Source: Bradyrhizobium sp. CB82
GTDB lineage: Bacteria; Pseudomonadota; Alphaproteobacteria; Rhizobiales; Xanthobacteraceae
NCBI RefSeq assembly: GCF_029714405.1
Contig: NZ_CP121651.1
Span: 496,001 to 560,000 of the forward strand
Direction: 5' to 3'
Length of the DNA: 64,000 nt
Shown piece after piece: positions 54,917 through 63,395 of the stretch (its first letter is position 1; each line of letters starts with the position of its first letter). The position numbers and the translations under genes are program-made. The notes under the pieces are model-generated. The model searched no databases and was not told where the DNA came from. It saw nothing but the letters and a program-made list of their open reading frames with translations.

Positions 54917-56146
54917 TCACTCTGCCGCGAGCGCGTGGCGTCGCAGCTGCAATCCGACCCGGCCCCACACATCGACCAGCGCTTCAGCGAGCGCATCAAT
55001 CAGCTTGTCATCGTGATAGGGGGTCGGCGTGATGCGCAGACGCTCGGTGCCGCGCGGGACAGTCGGATAGTTGATCGGCTGGACATAGATGCCGTGTTCG
55101 GCGAGCAGGAGATCGCTCGCTTGCTTGCACTTTTCCGGATCACCCACCATCAACGGCACAATGTGCGTCTCACTGGGCATGACCGGCAGGCCTGCGGCAT
55201 TGAGCACCGACTTGACGCGCGCCGCGCGCTCCTGATGGCGGTCGCGCTCCCATTGCGACGACTTGAGGTGCCGGATGGCCGCGGTGGCGGCGGCGCAGAC
55301 CGCCGGCGGCAGCGCGGTGGTGAAGATGAACCCCGGCGCGTAAGAGCGCACCGCATCGATGATATCGGCGCTCGCCGCGATGTAGCCGCCCAGGCAGCCG
55401 AAGGCCTTCGCCAACGTGCCCTCGACGACGTCAATGCGGTGCAACGCACCTTCCCGCGCGGCGATGCCGGCGCCGCCCCGGCCGTACATGCCGGCCGAAT
55501 GGACCTCGTCGATGTAAGTCATGGCGCCGTAGCGCTCCGCGAGGTCGCAGATGCGGTTCACCGGGGCGATGTCGCCGTCCATCGAGTAGAGAGCCTCGAA
55601 CACGATCAGCTTCGGCCGCCCGAGCGATTCCGCCGCCAGCAATTCTTCGAGGTGGCCGACGTCATTATGGCGCCAGATCTTCTTTTCCACGCCCGCTCGC
55701 CGCACGCCCTCGATCATCGAATTGTGGTTCCAGCCGTCAGAGAGGATCACGCAGTCCGGCAGCAGCCTGGCGATGGTCGCGATGCCGGCCTCGTTGGACA
55801 CATATCCCGAGGTGAAGACCAGCGCGGCTTCCTTGCCGTGGAGGTCGGCGAGCTCGCGCTCCAATTCGACGAGTGGATGGTTGGTGCCGGAAATGTTGCG
55901 GGTGCCACCCGCACCGGCGCCCATGCGGGTCGCGGTTTCAACCATGGCGCCGATCACCTTCGGATGCTGGCCCATGCCCAGATAGTCGTTCGAGCACCAG
56001 ATCACGACCGGCCGCGGGCCGTCCGGGGAATGCCATATGGCGTGCGGGAAACGTCCGGCGATGCGCTCGAGATCGGCAAATACACGGTAGCGCCGTTCCC
56101 CGTGCAGGCGAGCAAGTGCTGCGGAAAAGAAATGATCATAGGCCAT
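54917..56146 (-). CDS. hemA: 5-aminolevulinate synthase
   Basis: 409 residues, full-length. It condenses glycine and succinyl-CoA to 5-aminolevulinate, the first step of heme synthesis in alphaproteobacteria. PLP-enzyme motifs: [56 protein letters not shown] with Asp213, and the Schiff-base lysine Lys247 in [17 protein letters not shown]. The C-terminal [17 protein letters not shown] is typical. Heme is needed for respiration and leghemoglobin-linked symbiosis. Single gene; no obvious Fnr/FixK dyad in the 370-bp upstream gap. Confidence 0.97.
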   Translation of the reverse strand: MAYDHFFSAALARLHGERRYRVFADLERIAGRFPHAIWHSPDGPRPVVIWCSNDYLGMGQHPKVIGAMVETATRMGAGAGGTRNISGTNHPLVELERELADLHGKEAALVFTSGYVSNEAGIATIARLLPDCVILSDGWNHNSMIEGVRRAGVEKKIWRHNDVGHLEELLAAESLGRPKLIVFEALYSMDGDIAPVNRICDLAERYGAMTYIDEVHSAGMYGRGGAGIAAREGALHRIDVVEGTLAKAFGCLGGYIAASADIIDAVRSYAPGFIFTTALPPAVCAAATAAIRHLKSSQWERDRHQERAARVKSVLNAAGLPVMPSETHIVPLMVGDPEKCKQASDLLLAEHGIYVQPINYPTVPRGTERLRITPTPYHDDKLIDALAEALVDVWGRVGLQLRRHALAAE

Positions 56147-56518
56147 CGCAAATCTCCGCCCGGTTTATGCTCAGCTATCGGGGCTTCGCAGATCGAAGGA
56201 GCCGCCGAGCCCATCCGATCCGCAGCCGTCGTCCGTCAGGCCCCGAAAGGGGCGGCCGGTCCTCGGGAGGGGAAAGGACCGGCCGCAGGCGAGCCACGGC
56301 GGAGGGACCGAGCGCCGGGCGCCGAGCACTTGCAAAGGTGTCTGTCTCCGTGAGGGAAACTGGTATCCGACAAGGAACGTTGGAGCGAGTGAAGCAGTCC
56401 AAATCCCGGCAAATCGTGGCTAATGCGTATCCCAACACTTCGACCACATTCGCCAAGCGAGATTGCCTGGGAGCAACCCAGGAGCAGGCGAAGTAGCTGA
56501 TGTCGATCGACACCCTCA
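56147..56518. other. Intergenic upstream of hemA
   Basis: Presumed hemA promoter region. A TTGAT-N4-ATCAA-type Fnr/FixK box was looked for and not found. No gene seen. Confidence 0.4.
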
Positions 56519-56752
56519 TCAATGCGACTTGCCGAGCACGAACGTGAAGGGCACGACGAACAGCTCGTCGCCCTGGTCGTCGTTGACATGCATGACCCAG
56601 TCACGCCAATCCTCGACGCTGCGCTGGTTGGTGAAGGATTGCACGAGGCGGGTCGCATGATCGCGCGCTTCGGCGAGGTCGCTTACCACGGCACCGTGAT
56701 GATCGAGGAAAACCTTCTTGGGGTTGGAGCAGTGGAAAAATACCTGGGTCAT
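56519..56752 (-). CDS. DUF6894-like small protein
   Basis: 77 residues from ATG 56752, which follows AAGGAGG. The pattern TQVFFHCSNPKKVFLDHHGA, VSDLAEARDHATRLV and VMHVNDDQGDELFVVPF matches short DUF6894-like proteins. Related to the gene at 20459 only in pattern. Function unknown. Confidence 0.68.
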   Translation of the reverse strand: MTQVFFHCSNPKKVFLDHHGAVVSDLAEARDHATRLVQSFTNQRSVEDWRDWVMHVNDDQGDELFVVPFTFVLGKSH

Positions 56753-56938
56753 TTCAACCTCCTTCAAAGGGAACGGGTAGCAACGCGATGTCAGCGCCGC
56801 AGATGTTTTCGTTGCGACGGGGCGATCGCGGGAAGCGACGACGCGGCGAGTATCTGGAACCACATCCAGGTTGCCATGAGAGGTAAGAGGATCATCTGCG
56901 CACCTCGTGGGTTGCCATTTACCAAGCTGCTGGGAGAC

Positions 56939-57247
56939 TCAACCGCCGCACTTCGTCGCCAGCAGGTCGTTGAAAGCGTTGATTTCGATATCCAGCACAG
57001 CCAAATTTCGTCCGCTGGCAGCGCAATTTGCCACGGCCTGCCGAAGCGTCACCGACTCGTAGAAGGAGGCGGCGTAGGCGCCGCAAATCTTCTCCCTGTC
57101 GGCTGCCTTGGCAGTCTGGCTGCGCAGCAGCTCCCAGCGCGAGCGAGAAGCGTCGATGTCCTTGATCGACGTGCATTCCGCCGCAGCGACAGGAAGCGTG
57201 GACGCGTTGATCGCGATTGACGCGATGAGAACCAGTATTCTCCTCAT
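56939..57247 (-). CDS. Small secreted hypothetical protein
   Basis: 102 residues with a signal peptide (MRRILVLIASIAINASTLPV, cleavage after AAA) and a short helical mature domain with four cysteines (ECTSIKD, KICGAYAASFYES, ANCAASGRN, ATKCGG). ATG 57247 follows GGAG. Could form two disulfides in the periplasm. Function unknown. Confidence 0.62.
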   Translation of the reverse strand: MRRILVLIASIAINASTLPVAAAECTSIKDIDASRSRWELLRSQTAKAADREKICGAYAASFYESVTLRQAVANCAASGRNLAVLDIEINAFNDLLATKCGG

Positions 57248-57394
57248 GATCGAACTCCACAGAGCGGATCGTTGCGAGGAGATTTACAGTTCTGCGTCTC
57301 TATCTTCTATTGCACGCGAGTCGTTCCGGATACGGCTGTGGTTGCGGAACATAAACCTTGGCTTAGAAACTTCGGGCGGCGGCTTCGTATGCGG

Positions 57395-58585
57395 CTACGG
57401 CGATGCAGACAAGAGGCCGGGAATGCAGCCTGGCCGTGCCGAAGCCTCGCCGATCAAGCCGAAGAAGCTTGTCTTCAGTTCGGCGCGAACTCTTTGCAAG
57501 AACGGTTTGTCCTTGCCATCCCCTATCGTGATGGTTGCGGTCAAGCCGGATACCAACGGGACACCGGACGGCACCTTGTCGATCGCAATGCGGACCGGCA
57601 CACGCTGCGCCAGGCGCACCCAGGTGTAGACCGGGTCGACGTTGGGCAACCCTTGCGTGGACGCGGCTGCGTTGGACACGCTGATGCCCCGCGTCACTGT
57701 GGCGATGTGGCCCGTGATCGGCGCCGCGTAGCCCATCAATTTTGCCTCGGCGCGGTCACCCTCGCACAGCCGTGCCAGTTTGGTTTCCTCGAAATAGCCA
57801 TCGATCCAATAGCCGTCCGCGTCGATGATCGAGACGTTGGTGGCCCCTTGATGCGCGTAATCGCCCTCGCGCAACAGGAGGTTGGTGACGATTCCGTTCA
57901 CCGGACTGTGCACCACGGTGCGCCGCAAATTGACCTCCGCCTGCGCCACCTGCTCTTGCGCGGCGTCAACGGCCGCTTTCGCCTGCAGCGCATTGCCCTC
58001 ATAGACCTGCTTCTGTTCGACTGAAGTAGACAGATCGGACAAGCGGTTCCGCCGCTCGGACTGCAATTCCTTCACGTTCAGATCGGCTATCTTTTGCTGC
58101 AGCGCCGCCTTGTGCGCACGCAGCGCGGCCTCGAAATCGAAGGGATCTATGACATACAAAACGTCACCCTTGTGGACGAACTGGTTGTCGACAACTCGCA
58201 GCTCCCTGATTTGACCGGAAATCTGCGGCGCAACACTTGCGACATGAACTCGCACGCGCCCGTTGCGTGTCCAGGGGCCGGCGTTGTACTGGTCCCAGGT
58301 GACGAGAGCGACCGCCGCCGCAACGACTGCAATCGCGGCTGTCGCCACCCTGCGCAGCACAAACCGCGCGGTTTGCAAGACACCGCTTCGCCGCCGTGCC
58401 CTGCGCTTTCCGGAGGACGGGATGATCGGTCGGCCACCCGGGTCGCTTTCCGGCGATCTCAGCGCAACGTCGTCGATCTCGCCAGCCTGGCGCGCCGATG
58501 CGTCATCGACGTTTGGCGGCGGACGCATCACCGTCGTTCGCGTCGTGCCTTGTCGAACAACCTCATCATGAACGGCCGCATCCAT
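57395..58585 (-). CDS. HlyD/AaeA-like membrane fusion protein
   Basis: About 396 residues. A cytoplasmic N-terminal tail of ~65 residues, a membrane anchor (VATAAIAVVAAAVALVTWD), lipoyl half (RVHVASVAPQISGQIRELRV), a short coiled-coil hairpin and YWIDGYFEETKLARLCEGD, VPSGVPLVSGLTATITIGD of the beta-barrel. The second ATG (58585) is preferred because GAGGAG touches the first one (58591). Last gene of the FUSC-DUF1656-HlyD operon; partner adaptor for export of aromatic acids or similar small compounds by analogy with AaeAB. Confidence 0.85.
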   Translation of the reverse strand: MDAAVHDEVVRQGTTRTTVMRPPPNVDDASARQAGEIDDVALRSPESDPGGRPIIPSSGKRRARRRSGVLQTARFVLRRVATAAIAVVAAAVALVTWDQYNAGPWTRNGRVRVHVASVAPQISGQIRELRVVDNQFVHKGDVLYVIDPFDFEAALRAHKAALQQKIADLNVKELQSERRNRLSDLSTSVEQKQVYEGNALQAKAAVDAAQEQVAQAEVNLRRTVVHSPVNGIVTNLLLREGDYAHQGATNVSIIDADGYWIDGYFEETKLARLCEGDRAEAKLMGYAAPITGHIATVTRGISVSNAAASTQGLPNVDPVYTWVRLAQRVPVRIAIDKVPSGVPLVSGLTATITIGDGKDKPFLQRVRAELKTSFFGLIGEASARPGCIPGLLSASP

Positions 58586-58596
58586 GGCCATCTCCT

Positions 58597-58800
58597 CTAG
58601 AACAACAGGATCAATAAGCCCAAAATAGTCACGCCCAGACTGAGCTCCGCAATTGCGGCATGGCTGAACATCTTCGCAAAGCCGATGACAAGCAGAAGCG
58701 GTCGCAGGACGATGATGATGACGAGGGTCACCATCAAATGGGTTACAAACGGCGCCAACAGGACGCCGCCGATGATCAGCTCTGGAAAGGTGTGTGCCAT
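58597..58800 (-). CDS. DUF1656 (AaeX-like) membrane protein
   Basis: 67 residues with two membrane segments (ELIIGGVLLAPFVTHLMVTL, AIAELSLGVTILGLLILLF) characteristic of DUF1656. Its ATG overlaps the FUSC stop by one base (TGATG), and its end is 11 bp before the HlyD start. Small accessory subunit of AaeAB-type efflux. Confidence 0.85.
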   Translation of the reverse strand: MAHTFPELIIGGVLLAPFVTHLMVTLVIIIVLRPLLLVIGFAKMFSHAAIAELSLGVTILGLLILLF

Positions 58801-60416
58801 CAGGCTGCCTTCCGGGGCATCAGCTTGGCGTCGCAAAGCCGCCGCACTGCCGATTGGTCAAAGCAGGAGAGCATCTCCGCAACCGCGCGACTGTCCTGCG
58901 CGCCTCCTGCGGCGAAAAACTGCTCGATACGCGAGGCGTCCCGGAACATTGCTTCCTCCGGCGCTTCTCGATTCGGGCGGTCGTATTTGAGCAGCGCGCT
59001 GCGTGCGTCTGCGAGCAGCCGCTTCCTGCGGTTTTCCTCCGAGACTGGCGGAATCAGCGTCTGCGCCGCAAGCAGGAGCGTGGATGCCACGGCCAAAAAT
59101 AGCGCGGTGAAGAGGAAGCTCTGCGGATTGTAGGTCTGCGGATTGGTCGGCGACAGCATGACCATGGTGAAAGTGAGAATAAGGCGACCGAGACCCGACC
59201 AAAGAAAATTCCTGGAAGTCAGGAGCAGCCCTGCGCCGATCGTGAGGGGAGCTAGACCGAGGGCCAGCACTGGAAAGGCATCGACGCCATTGAGGACTAC
59301 GAACTCGAGTGTGCCGGCCAGCACAGCCGCAACCGGCGTACCAGCCAGGCTGACGGCAGTGAAGCCGCGCGGGTTCGGAGTTATGGACCCCAGTCCGGCC
59401 GACAGCGCGACCATAGACAGTGACACGCTAGCTGCGGGCCAGCCGGCCCAAACATAGAACGCCGATGCGATCGCAAACCATGCGGCGGCGCGGACGCCGC
59501 TTTCGGCCGCCGTTCTCCAGGAGCGATGCAGAGGCGCCCGCCAAACCCGCAATGGCCATCTCGCCGATCTCAGGGCTGCCAGATCCTGGCGAACCTCGGC
59601 ATCCCGGCGCAGCATCTCTCCGGCTGCCCCGTTCGACGCTTCGCTCTGGACATCACGATTGAGGCGCGCAGCCTGCAACTCGGCGACCAGCGCGACCGCA
59701 GCGCTGCGGGCGGCAGCACTCCTGACCGAGCCGCTGCTCGACTCCAAGGCTACGCTCGCGATCGCTGGCCGCAGCGCCACGATATCGCGCAGCAGCGTCA
59801 GGAACGCGGCAGAGTTGCCTGGTTCGCGGGCGAAAGCTGCGGTCGCGTACTCGCGAACGCGGCGGTGAATGGCCGTGAGCTGTGCGAGCAGGCCCGGTTG
59901 ACGGTCGGAGGTGGATATCAACGTATTCACCACCGCTATCGAAAGGATGCCGACCGCGATCGCGGCGCCACGCGCCAGGCCGGATTCGAACACATGCTGC
60001 GGGTGATCGATCTGTTGTACCGCAACAAGTCCCACCGTGTAGCCGGACAGCACCGCCGCATAGGCCCGATAACCATCCAGAAGCTTCGCCGCAAAGACGC
60101 AAATGCCAAGCCATATAGCGAATGCCGCGAGGATCAGGTCCCTCGCCTGCGAGAACGCGCCGGTGATTGCGATTGACGCCGTCACGCCTATGACGGTGGC
60201 GAGCAATCTAAAACCTGCCTTGTCCAGCGCCTGACCGCGGGTTGGTTCGGCAAGAATTGCAACCGTAAGCGCGGCCGTCGTCGGCGCTTCCAGCTGCAAC
60301 CAGAAACTCACGAACAGAGCCAGGACCGTCGCCAGCCAAACACGGATGGCGAAGCTCCAGGAGCTGACGGGAATCTTCGCTATGGTGAACGGTCGTTCTG
60401 ATGTCGTCGCGATCAT
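58800..60416 (-). CDS. FUSC-family (AaeB-like) efflux protein
   Basis: About 538 residues from ATG 60416. Two membrane bundles: an N-terminal one (FAIRVWLATVLALFVSFWLQ, TAALTVAILAEPTRGQALDK) and a C-terminal one (AAAWFAIASAFYVWAGWPA onward), each with a cytoplasmic helical domain, as in FUSC/YccS/AaeB proteins. Inner-membrane component for export of aromatic carboxylates in relatives. The frame is open to 60599 but overlaps the regulator gene; 60416 gives the usual N-terminus. Confidence 0.85.
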   Translation of the reverse strand: MIATTSERPFTIAKIPVSSWSFAIRVWLATVLALFVSFWLQLEAPTTAALTVAILAEPTRGQALDKAGFRLLATVIGVTASIAITGAFSQARDLILAAFAIWLGICVFAAKLLDGYRAYAAVLSGYTVGLVAVQQIDHPQHVFESGLARGAAIAVGILSIAVVNTLISTSDRQPGLLAQLTAIHRRVREYATAAFAREPGNSAAFLTLLRDIVALRPAIASVALESSSGSVRSAAARSAAVALVAELQAARLNRDVQSEASNGAAGEMLRRDAEVRQDLAALRSARWPLRVWRAPLHRSWRTAAESGVRAAAWFAIASAFYVWAGWPAASVSLSMVALSAGLGSITPNPRGFTAVSLAGTPVAAVLAGTLEFVVLNGVDAFPVLALGLAPLTIGAGLLLTSRNFLWSGLGRLILTFTMVMLSPTNPQTYNPQSFLFTALFLAVASTLLLAAQTLIPPVSEENRRKRLLADARSALLKYDRPNREAPEEAMFRDASRIEQFFAAGGAQDSRAVAEMLSCFDQSAVRRLCDAKLMPRKAA

Positions 60417-60450
60417 GGCGATGCCTCTGCGGATGCTTTGCCACTCGGGC

Positions 60451-60912
60451 TCAGTTCTCGTGCCGCGACACATCGACTGCGGCGACGAAGCAGTAGCCAC
60501 GTCCGGGAATGTTGACGATGAACCGATTCCCGTCCCGTCCGTCACGCAGTACGCGACGCAACGCAGACATATGGACCGTGAGGTTGGCAGGCTCGACAAA
60601 GAGATTCGGCCAAACCCGAGCCATCAAGTCCTGCTTACTGACCAACTCGCCGCGGCGTTCAAGCAAAGCAATCAGGAGCGCGAGAGCGCGACTGCCGATC
60701 GACACGGGCTTATCGTCTTCCAGCAGAAGAAGCTGTGTTGGAAGCAGGCGAAACGATCCGAACGAAACGTCGGCTGGGGCGACGCCGCCTGATCTTGTTC
60801 GAGTCTCGAAGAATGATCTCACCGCAGCCGGACGCTGAACGGCGCGTCCAACGTCAAACTCCGGTTCGGGATGAAATTGCTCCAAGCGCCCGAAAGCTAA
60901 AGTCGATCGCAT
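60451..60912 (-). CDS. OmpR-type winged-helix regulator without receiver
   Basis: About 153 residues from ATG 60912 (GAGG 5-6 bp ahead). The C-terminal ~100 residues form a Trans_reg_C winged helix: FRLLPTQLLLLEDDKPVSIG, SRALALLIALLERRGELVSK, NLTVHMSALRRVLRDGRDGN and IVNIPGRGYCFVA. There is no phosphorylation domain. It ends 34 bp before the FUSC gene on the same strand, so it is likely the local regulator of the efflux operon. The frame extends upstream to 61311 without support. Confidence 0.78.
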   Translation of the reverse strand: MRSTLAFGRLEQFHPEPEFDVGRAVQRPAAVRSFFETRTRSGGVAPADVSFGSFRLLPTQLLLLEDDKPVSIGSRALALLIALLERRGELVSKQDLMARVWPNLFVEPANLTVHMSALRRVLRDGRDGNRFIVNIPGRGYCFVAAVDVSRHEN

Positions 60913-61325
60913 TGTGACCTCGCGTGCTTTGGCAGGGTTATCCCGGCTGAGATGCTCGTGACCGACAATTTGATGATTTTGATTGCCGCGAGCTATTCCA
61001 CGCTGGTGGTGTGCAATGACGGATTGGTTGCATTCCCTAAACTTAGATTTACCAGCACCATGCCGGCGTACGATGGAAGCGGCGATCACTCGGCGATAAC
61101 GGTTGACCGAGGCGGACCGCCATGTGCACAGCAGCCCGCTCTTCGTTTGCTCAGGCACCCAGTGCCGAGAATCGCAACGGAACCGGACCCGCGAGCCGGC
61201 AGTTGCAGGACAGGGCCGACGGCGTAACGCCCGCCGGCCTTTTCTCCTGCCCGGAAAATCATTCGAAGGTGCAATGACGGGGGTCCAATCTAGCCGCGCC
61301 AGTTGCGTCACGCGTAAGGAGCAGC
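60913..61325. other. Intergenic, promoter region of the efflux operon
   Basis: About 410 bp between the winged-helix regulator and the end of the response regulator gene. No gene seen. It should hold the operon promoter. Confidence 0.4.
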
Positions 61326-61961
61326 CTAGGACCGTCGCGGCGCGTCGGGCACCAGCTTAAGCTTGGCGGCCATTAAGCCGAGCTCTGGAAGCGAACCGGC
61401 CTGCATCTTCTGCATCGCCCGGCTGCGATGGACCTTCACCGTAGCCTCGGCGATCCCGATATCGTGGGCAATTTGCTTGCTGAGGCGGCCACGAGCGACC
61501 TGAATCACGATCTCGCGCTCCCTGGGGCTGAGTGACCCAAAACGCTCCCTGAGACCGGCCATGTCCTTGTCACTTTCCCGCCGTGCACGATCGCGAGAGA
61601 GGCCGAGTTGGATAGCGTCGAGGAGGTCTTGATCGCGGTACGGCTTGGTCAGGAACTCGATCGCTCCCCTTTTCATAGCCTGCACGGACATCGGTATGTC
61701 GCCGTGCCCTGTGACGAAGATGATCGGGATTTCCCTGTTTGCCGCAGCGAGCTCGCGCTGAAAATCGAGGCCGCTTTGGCCGGGCATTCTGATGTCGAGC
61801 ACCAGGCAGCTGGGGCAGTCCGCTGGATCGGACTTGAGGAATTCGGAAATGGACGCAAATAGCTGAACATTGATACCGAGCGATCGCAGCAGGCGTCCGA
61901 CCGACGCGCGGAGTTCCGCATCATCGTCGATGACCAACACGGTGGAGGTTGCGTCAGACAT
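61326..61961 (-). CDS. FixJ/NarL-type response regulator (NodW-like)
   Basis: 211 residues. The receiver domain has acidic residues Asp12-14, phospho-acceptor Asp56 (LVLDIRMPG), Thr84 and Lys106 (FLTKPYRD). The C-terminal LuxR/FixJ helix-turn-helix reads FGSLSPREREIVIQVARGRL, SKQIAHDIGIAEATVKVHRS. It is the architecture of FixJ, NodW and TodT-type activators. Its cognate kinase is not adjacent; the partial kinase at 63361 is a candidate. A G-rich repeat and the motif CCAAAGTTTACG lie upstream. Confidence 0.9.
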   Translation of the reverse strand: MSDATSTVLVIDDDAELRASVGRLLRSLGINVQLFASISEFLKSDPADCPSCLVLDIRMPGQSGLDFQRELAAANREIPIIFVTGHGDIPMSVQAMKRGAIEFLTKPYRDQDLLDAIQLGLSRDRARRESDKDMAGLRERFGSLSPREREIVIQVARGRLSKQIAHDIGIAEATVKVHRSRAMQKMQAGSLPELGLMAAKLKLVPDAPRRS

Positions 61962-62055
61962 CGCTGCTACTCGGAAGAGATCGCGAAAATCAACTCCGCA
62001 CTTCTAGTCCTAATCCTGGAACCTGAATAGCCCCCCGGGGGTGCGTGGGGGTACA

Positions 62056-62067
62056 CCAAAGTTTACG
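62056..62067. promoter_or_regulatory. Shared 12-bp motif upstream of the response regulator
   Basis: CCAAAGTTTACG, about 95 bp ahead of the response regulator start. The identical 12-mer is at 62879-62890 ahead of the receiver gene. Next to it GGGGGTGCG and GGGGGTACA form a direct repeat (about 62036-62055). Confidence 0.4.
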
Positions 62068-62168
62068 CGCGCTGACATGGATCGCCTCCCGTCAGACGGG
62101 CTGGTCGACTTGGCTGAAGTTCCATCCACGGACTGGCTCGATCGCTGCTGAGTAACACGTCAATCAGC

Positions 62169-62384
62169 TTAGGCACTCAACTCGCGTTCAATCTCAGCAA
62201 CCGACCGAGCCAATGCCTTGGCTGCATCATCGCGCGAGGCCTTTTCGGCGCGCCGCTCGTAGTCATCGGCTAGGGCCTTGAGATGACCCGCAACCGCTCC
62301 GTCGGTCATGGTTTGGGCGGCAGAGAACAAGGTCTGCGCCGTTTTGAGATATTGCTTGCCTCGTGGCGAGATCCGAAAGGTCAT
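62169..62384 (-). CDS. Short helical hypothetical protein
   Basis: 71 residues from ATG 62384 (MTFRISPRGKQYLKTAQTLF, LKALADDYERRAEKASRDDA). Its start overlaps the stop of the zinc-ribbon-like gene upstream as ATGA, so the pair is coupled. The open frame up to 62462 repeats residues from an 18-bp tandem repeat and is not supported as coding. Function unknown. Confidence 0.65.
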   Translation of the reverse strand: MTFRISPRGKQYLKTAQTLFSAAQTMTDGAVAGHLKALADDYERRAEKASRDDAAKALARSVAEIERELSA

Positions 62385-62614
62385 GACGTCCTCGCGTGGT
62401 TCTCTGGAAGTTGGTCGACGGGGATTTGCAGCCAATTCAACCATTGCAGCCAATTCAACCAATTGCGGTCACTTTGGCGGCGAGCTGTGAAGTGATTGAC
62501 GCACTTCCTGGAACAAAGCGGGGTCCGCCATGAATAGTGCCGGACCAAGCCGAACTTGCCATCACAAACCGCGCATCGCGTTGTTTTGCCAAGACCTTCG
62601 GAGCTGTGGGGCAT
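62381..62614 (-). CDS. Small zinc-ribbon-like protein with an internal repeat
   Basis: 77 residues. CAVCDGKFGLVRHYSWRTPL followed by CSRKC gives a CxxC-N16-CxxxC pattern suited to one zinc ion. The C-terminal NWLNWLQWLNWLQ results from an 18-bp tandem duplication at about 62427-62462. ATG 62614 follows GAGGAGG. Probably DNA- or protein-binding; function unknown. Confidence 0.65.
   Translation of the reverse strand: MPHSSEGLGKTTRCAVCDGKFGLVRHYSWRTPLCSRKCVNHFTARRQSDRNWLNWLQWLNWLQIPVDQLPENHARTS
62427..62462. repeat. 18-bp tandem duplication inside a coding sequence
   Basis: Two tandem units of GCAGCCAATTCAACCATT (second copy slightly longer context), giving an in-frame six-residue repeat in the zinc-ribbon-like protein. 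Confidence 0.7.
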
Positions 62615-62878
62615 GGTTGCCTCCTCTTGCTGCTCGTTGGCTCACGTCATGAACGTGGGAATTTCCGATGCACAGAGTTAAGACGGATCGCGATCATCGG
62701 CTCAATTGAGCCCAAGTCGACGTCGGGTGTCTGAAGGGCGCACGAACGTGATACGAAGGCTTATGGCGCCCGATATCTAGCGCCAGAGATCGTTGAACAA
62801 TGGTCTACTGCCTGCGTTTCGTGCCGGTCAAAGCCGAGACATCGGGCCTCAGGCAGGAAAATGCCTATTTGCCATAAG

Positions 62879-62890
62879 CCAAAGTTTACG
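62879..62890. promoter_or_regulatory. Second copy of the 12-bp motif, upstream of the receiver gene
   Basis: CCAAAGTTTACG, about 113 bp ahead of the receiver gene start, identical to 62056-62067. Could be a binding site of a common regulator. Confidence 0.4.
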
Positions 62891-63002
62891 GGGCACCGGC
62901 ACCGTACTGGTGGCATTCTCGCTCATAACGAACAATCCCAGGCGGAGCGTCAGCACAGGCTGCCCGAACGCACGACGGGCTCTGCCAATGGCCACAGGCG
63001 GC

Positions 63003-63395
63003 ATGATGAAAAAGTTATTGGTTTCGGTCGTCGATGATGATCAGTTCTTTCGTGAGTCCATGTGCAGGCTCATGAGATCGTTGGGCTACACGGCCGACTT
63101 CTTCCCGTCTGCAGCCGATTTTCTCGCTTCCCCGCGGCTTGCCGAGACGGCCTGCCTGATCACCGACGTCCATATGCCTGCTATGACTGGATACGAACTT
63201 CACCAGCGGCTCATTGATACGGACCACGCGATTCCGACAATTCTTGTGACCGCCTTTCCCAATGACATTGATCGGGCCAGAGCCTTGAACGATGGAATCG
63301 TGTGCTACCTGCGCAAGCCGGTGGATGAGGAGCATCTCACGCAATGCGTTCGCGACGCCCTCAAGTCCGCGGGCTCGCATGAGGAGGAGTCGTGA
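63003..63395 (+). CDS. Single-domain response regulator (FixJ-type receiver)
   Basis: 130 residues (start ATG 63003 or 63006; AGGCGG ahead). Receiver only: acidic Asp11-13 (SVVDDDQFF), phospho-acceptor Asp55 (CLITDVHMPAMTGYEL), Thr83 and Lys105 (YLRKPVDEEH). No output domain. Its 3' end overlaps the end of the kinase gene by 35 bp in convergent orientation. Probably a phosphate shuttle or sink for a kinase. Confidence 0.85.
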   Translation: MMKKLLVSVVDDDQFFRESMCRLMRSLGYTADFFPSAADFLASPRLAETACLITDVHMPAMTGYELHQRLIDTDHAIPTILVTAFPNDIDRARALNDGIVCYLRKPVDEEHLTQCVRDALKSAGSHEEES

